From Candidatus Bathyarchaeota archaeon (GTDB taxonomy: Archaea; Thermoproteota; Bathyarchaeia; 40CM-2-53-6), in the NCBI GenBank assembly GCA_005884605.1, contig VBBE01000069.1:1-16016 (forward strand): a DNA stretch of 16,016 bases, in the 5' to 3' direction. Shown in pieces: positions 7,219 to 12,744 of the stretch (its first letter is position 1; each line of letters begins with the position of its first letter). The position numbers and the translations under genes are program-made. Below the pieces are notes generated by a model. It ran no database searches. It was not told where the DNA came from and saw only the letters and a program-made list of their open reading frames with translations.

Positions 7219-7633
7219 CCAAGCCCTTGCCGGAGAAACCCTCGCAGCTTTCCGATACTTGTACCTCAGCAAAATAGCTAGCGGAATTAGCTCACTGCCC
7301 CTTTCGAAGCTCTTCAAGGAAATGGCTGACGGAGAATGGGATCACGCTTCAAGATTCATGGAACGAATCATACAACTGGGAGGAGTACCCATATCAAAAC
7401 CGGTTGAGTGGGAGAAGAAGGCTTTCTTTTCTTATTCGGACCCGCCGCGGAGGGGAAACGATCTGAAGGCGATGATCAAGGAAAGCTTGAAGCTTGAAAG
7501 ATCATCTCTTGAATTCTATCAGCGGCTCGCGAGCAAGACGCGAGATACCGACATGGTCACTCATAAGATGGCGATGGATGCTATGGCAGATGAGGCTCGT
7601 GAGGAGCGAAAGCTCACTGCGTTGCTAGACTGA
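7169..7633 (+). CDS. Ferritin-like diiron four-helix protein
   Basis: A 154-residue four-helix protein of the ferritin/bacterioferritin/Dps-like superfamily, probably handling iron or peroxide in the cytoplasm. Expected metal ligands occur on successive helices: Glu23 (ALAGETLAAFRYLYLS), Glu56-xx-His59 (EWDHA), Glu110 (LKLERSSLEFY) and Glu142-xx-Glu145 (DEAREE). In classical diiron sites the last motif is ExxH, so the terminal His is replaced by Glu. The frame is open upstream to 7046, but that part is antisense to the prenyltransferase and unlike ferritins; ATG 7169 fits the start of helix 1. No ribosome binding site or TATA box is evident, so its promoter must lie inside the divergent gene. 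It converges on glutamate dehydrogenase with an 18-nt gap. Confidence 0.8.
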   Translation: MVFGGRIREPTLLDDLNQALAGETLAAFRYLYLSKIASGISSLPLSKLFKEMADGEWDHASRFMERIIQLGGVPISKPVEWEKKAFFSYSDPPRRGNDLKAMIKESLKLERSSLEFYQRLASKTRDTDMVTHKMAMDAMADEAREERKLTALLD

Positions 7634-7651
7634 TGGTACGGCAGTAGTTTT

Positions 7652-8941
7652 CTAGACCCAGCCTCGGATCTCCATAGCGTCCCGAACCTTTCCAATAGCA
7701 TAGACATAGGCTCCGGTCCGCATATCGACATTCTGCTCCTGACTGGTCTTCCAAACCTCAGCAAACGCCTTCTTCATTATCGCTGTTAGGCGATGGTCGA
7801 CTTCATCAGCGGTCCACCAGAGGTGTTGGAGATTCTGCACCCACTCAAGGTAGCTTGTGCTCACTCCGCCAGAGTTTGCCAGGATGTCCGGTATCAGCGC
7901 GATGTCTCTCTTGAAAAGGATATCATCGGCCTCCGGTGTGGTCGGCCCGTTAGCGCCTTCAGCGACTAGCTTTGCCTTGATTTTTCTAGCGTTATTTTCG
8001 GTGATGACGTCCTCAAGCGCTGCAGGCACCAGTATGTCCACGTCAAGTTCGAGTAATTCCTCATTGGAAATGTTCTCGGACGCGGGCAAGTTCGCCATGC
8101 TCGTGTTCTTCTTCTTGTAGGCTGCGACCTCGTTGAACCAGAGGCCTGTTTTCTTGTGGATTCCTCCCTTTGAGTCGGAGACGGCGACAACTTTGACTCC
8201 GGCTTCTTCTAGGAACATGTGGGCGAAGGAGCCAACGTTTCCCCAGCCTTGGATTGCGCAGGTTGCCTTCTTCAGGTCGATCTTGAGATGTCTCGCGGCC
8301 TCCTCAATAGTGACCGAGACCCCTTTCCCGGTGGCCGAATCTCTTCCAAGGGATCCTCCAATTATTATCGGCTTACCCGTCACGACTGCGCTCGCGTTGT
8401 TCCTGTCAACCTTGCTGTATTCATCCATGAACCAGGCCATAGTCTGAGAATCAGTGTAAACGTCAGGCGCTGGTATGTCGCGGAACGGACCCACGATCTC
8501 GCTGATAAGTGAGAAGAATGTTCTGGAGAGCCTCTCCAGCTCGTGTTTGGACAGGAGTTTCGGGTTAACCGTGACTCCTCCTTTGGCGCCTCCAAATGGG
8601 ATGCCTGCGACCGCGCACTTCCACGTCATCCACATGGATAACGCCTTTACCTCCTCGATAGTGACGTTGGGGTGGTATCTGATTCCGCCCTTGTAAGGTC
8701 CCAGGGCGTTGTTGTGCTGGCTTCTGAACCCCTGGTAGAGGAGGATTCTTCCGTCGTCCATTTTGACAGGGAAGTTTATGCTGAGAATTCTTCTAGGCTT
8801 TCGAAGAATCTCCTGAACGTTCTGATCAAGTTTCATCAGGTCGGCGGCGCGCTGGAACTGTTCTACAGCAATGTCGTATTGGGTTTTCTGCATGCCGAGG
8901 CTTGATGGAGCGGCTTCGTGCTTAGAAGTAGTCTCTAGCAA
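7652..8941 (-). CDS. gdhA: Glutamate dehydrogenase
   Basis: Hexameric Glu/Leu/Phe/Val dehydrogenase family enzyme interconverting glutamate with 2-oxoglutarate and ammonium. Seen in order: GPYKGGIRYHP (residues 81-91, Lys84), substrate-binding Lys108 (TWKCAVAG), catalytic Lys120 in PFGGAKGGV, PAPDVYTD with Asp160, the Rossmann loop QGWGNVG (231-237), and NSGGVSTSYLEWVQN near the C-terminus. At 429 residues it has the typical length. TTG 8941 gives 16 extra residues before an in-frame ATG at 8893; either may be used, and neither has a strong ribosome binding site. A 25-codon ORF (8999 to 8922, minus) overlaps the TTG start in another frame. The promoter is probably the minus-strand TATA box at 9079-9068. 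Coenzyme preference cannot be read with confidence. Confidence 0.95.
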   Translation of the reverse strand: MLETTSKHEAAPSSLGMQKTQYDIAVEQFQRAADLMKLDQNVQEILRKPRRILSINFPVKMDDGRILLYQGFRSQHNNALGPYKGGIRYHPNVTIEEVKALSMWMTWKCAVAGIPFGGAKGGVTVNPKLLSKHELERLSRTFFSLISEIVGPFRDIPAPDVYTDSQTMAWFMDEYSKVDRNNASAVVTGKPIIIGGSLGRDSATGKGVSVTIEEAARHLKIDLKKATCAIQGWGNVGSFAHMFLEEAGVKVVAVSDSKGGIHKKTGLWFNEVAAYKKKNTSMANLPASENISNEELLELDVDILVPAALEDVITENNARKIKAKLVAEGANGPTTPEADDILFKRDIALIPDILANSGGVSTSYLEWVQNLQHLWWTADEVDHRLTAIMKKAFAEVWKTSQEQNVDMRTGAYVYAIGKVRDAMEIRGWV

Positions 8942-9440
8942 CCATTATGCCTTCGAATCGGAAAGCGCCGAGAAACTTCCCATTTAGACCTTTCTTCATA
9001 ATTCAGGGAAAAACCTACTTCTAGTTTTTTCTTGAGCGGAAGGGATGGTGGTACCGTGGACAAGGCTCTTTATAAAAAGCAAGGAAAATCCTCATCTTTG
9101 TTACTCGATTCGTCGAGAGAGGTGGGCTCCAGCCGTCTACCAGAATTGAGCCAACTCCCACTCTATTACTTGTCTGTTATAACTCCAATAACGTAAGCCG
9201 ATTTTGAGTGTTTTTTCAGATTTCCAGAAGCCAAGGTGGGCGAACTATCCTCTGGGGGGTAACTCGTCAATGGATCCGTGTCTATGACAAGAAACGGAAG
9301 CGGAAAAAGTACTTGCATGCGTTGCCCGTAGAACGTTCCTTTCCTCATCCTTTTCGGAATGGTTGAGCAGGAAAAACGTCAAGGTAGTTTCTCCCTTCTG
9401 CAAGAACGATTCATTGAATGAGGAAGAACGGGAGGTAAGG
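8942..9440. other. Intergenic region with promoter and possible structured transcript
   Basis: No convincing gene lies in these 499 bases. The glutamate dehydrogenase promoter and its leader occupy 8942-9079. To the right, on the + strand, are a perfect 5-bp hairpin with a TTCG loop (9104-9117), a second stem GGCTC/GAGCC (9125-9129 with 9148-9152) and six T at 9211-9216, which could outline a short RNA of roughly 120 nt. A basic 51-codon ORF (9208-9363, +) and the other short ORFs here have no family resemblance. Confidence 0.4.
9068..9079 (-). promoter_or_regulatory. TATA box, probably for glutamate dehydrogenase
   Basis: Read on the minus strand this is CTTTTTATAAAG, identical to the aEF-1A TATA box at 10668-10679. 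It would start transcription near 9045 and give a leader of about 100 nt before TTG 8941. The + strand reading CTTTATAAAAAG is also TATA-like, so the site may act in both directions. Confidence 0.6.
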
Positions 9441-10211
9441 TTAGCCCGCGGTGTATCCTTTGTTCGGCAGAACTATCAGCCAACCGTACATGCCAATTTT
9501 CTGGTGGTAGAAGTCAAAGAACTTGTAAACTCCAGGGACCGTGACTATGCCTAGCGCCCCTGTCGACCACAAATCGCATGGTGGTTGAATGGGCGCCGTA
9601 TTGTTGCAATCTCCGGTCGAGCCGGTTCCCGAGTTGGCTTTTTGCGTGCTACATGTAACACTGTTTCCGTTTTGGTCTGTGCATCCCGTGGGTCTACCGG
9701 TGAAATTGGTGTTAGTCGGTGTTAGAAAGGGACCGCTGGAGAGGCCCGTCCAGCTGTTATTCAGCTGAAACGCAGCTGCTGGTGGTAGACCGCGGAAGGA
9801 CAAACTAATGGTGAAAGTGTGGGCGTCTGATGTGTCGTTAGAGATGAAGACAAGACTTAGGTTGTCTCCTTGTACGACTGTTATGTACTCGGGATAGAAC
9901 CTGTCCTGGTCCGAGTTGAAAGTGTTCACCCATTCCACTCTTATGACAACGTTCCTAGGAACCTCATTGACTTGTGGCAGACTCTGCAAGCTTTGGTTCA
10001 ATGATGCGATCTCTGCCTTAAGTTTGGAAATCTGACTGGTCAGGTTTGCAATTTGGCCATTCGAACTCGTAATCCCGTTTCCAAGGTTACTGACTTCATT
10101 GTTCATGTTCGCAGTCTGACCTTGATAGTAGTAAGTCATGCCTGCAACTGAACCACCAGACAGCGCCAACAGAAGCAGGAGAGAAGTCTTGTAGGCTAAT
10201 ACAGTTGCCAT
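9441..10211 (-). CDS. Exported cupredoxin-like protein with N-terminal anchor and coiled coil
   Basis: A 256-residue surface protein of unknown function. Residues 8-25 form a hydrophobic signal or membrane anchor. Residues 32-80 are a Q/N/S-rich predicted coiled coil (LTSQISKLKAEIASLNQSL). The rest resembles a cupredoxin fold: PEYITVVQGDNLSLVFISND, then DAHTFTISL (His131) and the closing strand GVYKFFDFYHQKIGMYGWLIV with His236 and Met241. The Cys expected three residues before His236 in a blue copper site is Asp233, so a classical type 1 centre is unlikely. Four Cys (177, 187, 202, 212) lie in a loop insertion and may form disulfides; many NxS/T sequons fit an extracellular, glycosylated domain. 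ATG 10211 has no clear ribosome binding site and may be leaderless. It belongs with the other exported genes at 12745-15473. Confidence 0.75.
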   Translation of the reverse strand: MATVLAYKTSLLLLLALSGGSVAGMTYYYQGQTANMNNEVSNLGNGITSSNGQIANLTSQISKLKAEIASLNQSLQSLPQVNEVPRNVVIRVEWVNTFNSDQDRFYPEYITVVQGDNLSLVFISNDTSDAHTFTISLSFRGLPPAAAFQLNNSWTGLSSGPFLTPTNTNFTGRPTGCTDQNGNSVTCSTQKANSGTGSTGDCNNTAPIQPPCDLWSTGALGIVTVPGVYKFFDFYHQKIGMYGWLIVLPNKGYTAG

Positions 10212-10730
10212 GAGTTGAGGGTGCGGACCGCCCGCCTAATTTGCGTTATGCTGACCGCGTCTCTTTCGACTGGCAAAACTGGAGCACTTTTCAGACCTGA
10301 CTCTTAGTCAACTCTCATCAGTCTCTTCCGCCCCCGCTTTGGACTCTTTGATTGAGGCTCTGGAGTAGTGGCGTGGTGCTTGGAATGCTAGCTACTGATG
10401 GCGAAGTGAAATACCGTTGGGGGAAGCAAATGCTGTCTCTGAAACAAGAGCGTGACGATTGTCGTGGAAGCTTCCGATTCGAATCAAATGGGGTAGCCTA
10501 TAGGCCAGCCCCGATTTCTTTTATTCTCAAATTGGTTTCTCCAACTCAGAGAATACGTCCTCTTTCTGGTATTACTGGCGGATGGGGACGAGGTTCCGTT
10601 ATGAGACAGAAAAGTAGTTTGACGGTGAACCGCCCGGGTGTGAGAAGCGTTAGGCTGTCACACGAGCCTTTTTATAAAGAAACCAGGTGTTTTCTCTCTC
10701 CGTTTCAAGAAAGGAGTATGAACTAAGACA
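10212..10730. other. Intergenic region between divergent cupredoxin-like and aEF-1A genes
   Basis: These 519 bases hold no recognisable gene. A 124-codon + strand ORF (10352-10726) has no family resemblance and runs through the aEF-1A promoter, so it is treated as chance. A hairpin at 10490-10512 (GGGG/CCCC around the perfect palindrome GCCTATAGGC) is followed by a T-rich stretch at 10515-10525 and could be a terminator. The aEF-1A promoter and leader occupy the last 65 bases. Confidence 0.4.
10668..10679 (+). promoter_or_regulatory. TATA box of aEF-1A
   Basis: CTTTTTATAAAG lies about 57 nt before the aEF-1A ATG. A start near 10701 gives a leader of about 30 nt that contains AAAGGAG at 10711-10716 and a two-codon mini-ORF (ATG AAC TAA, 10718-10726). 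Confidence 0.75.
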
Positions 10731-12029
10731 ATGTCCGCAAAACCCCATCTCAACCTAATCGTGATGGGTCACGTTGACCATGGAAAGAGCACGCTAACAG
10801 GTCATCTTCTGTTCGACGCAGGATACATTGACCAGAAGACAATCGAGCAGTACGCAAAAGAATCTGAAAAGACAGGAGCAGGTGATACTTTCAAGTACGC
10901 TTGGGTCCTAGACACGATCAAGGAAGAGAGAGAAAGAGGGGTCACCATCGATCTCTCATTCCAAAAGTTTGAGACACCGAAGAATTTCTACACGATCATC
11001 GACGCACCCGGACACCGAGACTTCATCAAGAACATGATTACCGGTGCCAGCCAAGCGGACGTCGCAATTCTCGTCATCTCGGGTAAGAAAGGCGAATTCG
11101 AAGTCGCCGTCGGACCCGGCGGTCAAGCCAGAGAGCACGCCTATCTTGCAAGAACTCTCGGAGTGAAGAACTTGGTCGTTGCCATCAACAAGATGGATGA
11201 CCAGACAGTCAAGTATTCAGAGGAACGCTACAAGGAGTGCCGGAAAGAGCTGGAAGGCTTGCTGAAGACCGTGGGCTTCGACATTTCGAAGATCCCGTTC
11301 GTACCGACTAGCGGATGGCTTGGCGATAATCTGTCGAAAAAGAGCACGAACACGCCGTGGTACAAGGGGGTTACAGTGTACGATGCGCTCAACGATTTCA
11401 TCCCGCCACCTAAGCCCTTGGACAAGCCGCTTCGCGTTCCGATTCAGGATGTGTACACGATCACTGGTGTTGGAACTGTCCCGGTGGGACGTGTCGAGAC
11501 AGGGGTGGTGAAGGATGGTGACAAGGTCATCTTCAATCCCTCCGGAAAACTCGGCGAGGTAAAATCAATCGAGACCCATCATGTACGTATGACGAAAGCT
11601 GAGCCGGGAGACAACATCGGCTTCAACATCAGAGGCGTTGCAAAGAACGAGATCGGACGGGGAGAGGTCATGGGCCACACCGACAAGCCACCGACCATCG
11701 CGAAAGAGTTCATCGGACAGATCATTATCATCTACCACCCGACCGCCATCGCCGCAGGATACACACCAGTGTTGCACGCGCATACCGCGACGGTCGGCGT
11801 GACGTTCGAGGAACTTATCAAGAAGATCGACCCGCGTACGGGTCAGGTGGTTGAGGAGAAGCCTAGCTTCCTCAAGGTCGGGGACAGCGCCTTGGTGAAG
11901 ATGAAGCCATTGCACAACATGGTCTTGGAGGCGTTCTCGGATATTCCGGAACTCGGAAGGTTCGCCATCAGAGACATGGGCAGCACCGTCGGAGTCGGCG
12001 TGGTCAAAGAGATCCTCACGAAAGGCTAA
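10731..12029 (+). CDS. tuf: Translation elongation factor 1-alpha (aEF-1A)
   Basis: GTPase that delivers aminoacyl-tRNA to the ribosome. All G motifs are present: GHVDHGKST (residues 13-21), RGVTID with Thr72, DAPGH (91-95), NKMD (153-156) and SGW (194-196). Domains II and III follow (VGTVPVGRVETGVVKDGD, and the FAIRDMGSTVGVGVVKEI end). The 432 residues are typical of archaea. ATG 10731 is fixed by the conserved start and by an in-frame stop at 10719. The AAAGGAG sequence is 14 nt from the start codon, longer than usual, with a mini-ORF in between. It is expressed from its own promoter and followed at a distance by rpsJ, a common archaeal pairing. Confidence 0.97.
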   Translation: MSAKPHLNLIVMGHVDHGKSTLTGHLLFDAGYIDQKTIEQYAKESEKTGAGDTFKYAWVLDTIKEERERGVTIDLSFQKFETPKNFYTIIDAPGHRDFIKNMITGASQADVAILVISGKKGEFEVAVGPGGQAREHAYLARTLGVKNLVVAINKMDDQTVKYSEERYKECRKELEGLLKTVGFDISKIPFVPTSGWLGDNLSKKSTNTPWYKGVTVYDALNDFIPPPKPLDKPLRVPIQDVYTITGVGTVPVGRVETGVVKDGDKVIFNPSGKLGEVKSIETHHVRMTKAEPGDNIGFNIRGVAKNEIGRGEVMGHTDKPPTIAKEFIGQIIIIYHPTAIAAGYTPVLHAHTATVGVTFEELIKKIDPRTGQVVEEKPSFLKVGDSALVKMKPLHNMVLEAFSDIPELGRFAIRDMGSTVGVGVVKEILTKG

Positions 12030-12106
12030 CCCAACACAACTCTTCCTCACTGTATGGGTAGCTGTGGACCCAACGAAGTCCATTGGATTGTCAGGTTGTT
12101 TCGCGC

Positions 12107-12155
12107 GCATGGCCGATAGGCTTTTCTTGGGAGGAAAAGTTACCGAGGCCCATGC
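12107..12155 (+). other. Stable stem-loop of unknown role
   Basis: GCATGG (12107-12112) pairs perfectly with CCATGC (12150-12155, with C12149 bulged and CC/GG continuing), and CTTTTC (12121-12126) pairs with GAAAAG (12134-12139) around a 7-nt loop. It lies about 80 nt past the aEF-1A stop. It could be a processing signal, a 3' UTR element or part of a small RNA. No U-tract follows, so a simple terminator is less likely. Confidence 0.4.
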
Positions 12156-12361
12156 ATCTAGAGCTCCTATCTCTGGGAACATTCCTCATCTTAGCCCGCT
12201 TCGCGTACAGCAGAAGGCAAAGATTGATGCGATCCTGGAAACCTAGACTAGGCCTCAAGTGAGCCCACAGCTGACCTGTCAGCAACCGGGACGCATGGTA
12301 GGATACTGTCAGATCCATCGCAATCCCCTGACTCGGGAATTTCCCCGCGAGTTTACACCAA

Positions 12362-12372
12362 GGTTTTTAACC
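12362..12372 (+). promoter_or_regulatory. TATA box of uS10
   Basis: GGTTTTTAACC is a TATA-like, self-complementary element about 62 nt before the TTG start of rpsJ. A start near 12392 would leave a leader of about 37 nt with two Shine-Dalgarno-like stretches (AAAGGT at 12402-12407 and GAAGGT at 12415-12420). Confidence 0.6.
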
Positions 12373-12428
12373 GCACCGGACCCGCCCTAACCCTTCGCTA
12401 CAAAGGTCGACAATGAAGGTATCTTGGG

Positions 12429-12737
12429 TTGGTTTCCAAAGCTAGAATCCGTCTGTCCAGCACCGACCCCCAGGACATCAACACCATCTGCACCGAGATC
12501 AAAGACATAGCCGACAAAACAGGCGTCAAACTGAAAGGACCGATACCGCTGCCGACAAAGAAGCTCATCGTCCCATCAAGAAAATCACCAGCAGGACAAG
12601 GAACTCACACATTCGACAAGTGGGAGATGAGGATTCACAAGCGCCTCATCGACGTTGATCCCAATGAACGATTTTTGAAGAGACTGATGAGGATTAGAGC
12701 GCCGGACGATGTTTTCATCGAAATTGAACTGCTTTGA
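12429..12737 (+). CDS. rpsJ: Small ribosomal subunit protein uS10
   Basis: uS10 of the 30S head. The 102 residues match archaeal S10 throughout: [20 protein letters not shown] (residues 4-23), [20 protein letters not shown] and [16 protein letters not shown]. The start is TTG 12429, placed by the conserved N-terminus, with GAAGGT at 12415-12420 and 8-nt spacing. A second signal, AAAGGT at 12402-12407, is well placed for ATG 12413, which opens an out-of-frame ten-codon ORF ([10 protein letters not shown], stop at 12443-12445) overlapping the rpsJ start. Two genes convergent here are separated by 7 nt, and T7 at 12748-12754 probably ends the transcript. Confidence 0.94.
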   Translation: MVSKARIRLSSTDPQDINTICTEIKDIADKTGVKLKGPIPLPTKKLIVPSRKSPAGQGTHTFDKWEMRIHKRLIDVDPNERFLKRLMRIRAPDDVFIEIELL

Positions 12738-12744
12738 GGCCGAG

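Larger units (their letters stand above)
12030..12428. other. Intergenic region between aEF-1A and uS10
   Basis: No convincing gene in these 399 bases. A 60-codon ORF starting with GTG at 12064 and a 75-codon minus-strand ORF overlap each other and resemble nothing known. The stretch holds a strong stem-loop at 12107-12155, a hyphenated palindrome CCTAGACTAGG at 12242-12252, and the rpsJ promoter near 12363. Confidence 0.4.

Noticed and set aside
9363..9554. Plus-strand 63-codon ORF
   Set aside because: Its second half is antisense to the cupredoxin-like gene and there is no promoter or family match.
10393..10420. CTGATGG followed by GAAA, reminiscent of a hammerhead ribozyme core
   Set aside because: The invariant A after CTGATG is G here, and the bases between cannot form stem II.
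10352..10726. Plus-strand ORF of 124 codons before aEF-1A
   Set aside because: It runs through the aEF-1A TATA box and leader, has no ribosome binding site or known motif, and its composition is unlike its neighbours.
11565..12182. Minus-strand ORF of 205 codons
   Set aside because: It is mostly antisense to aEF-1A and resembles nothing.
12064..12246. Plus-strand 60-codon ORF after aEF-1A
   Set aside because: GTG start without a ribosome binding site, no recognisable motif, and it spans the strong hairpin at 12107-12155.
12222..12270. C/D-box small RNA candidate (TTGATGC ... CTGA)
   Set aside because: The C box is imperfect and no convincing D' and C' boxes lie between; such short motifs arise by chance.
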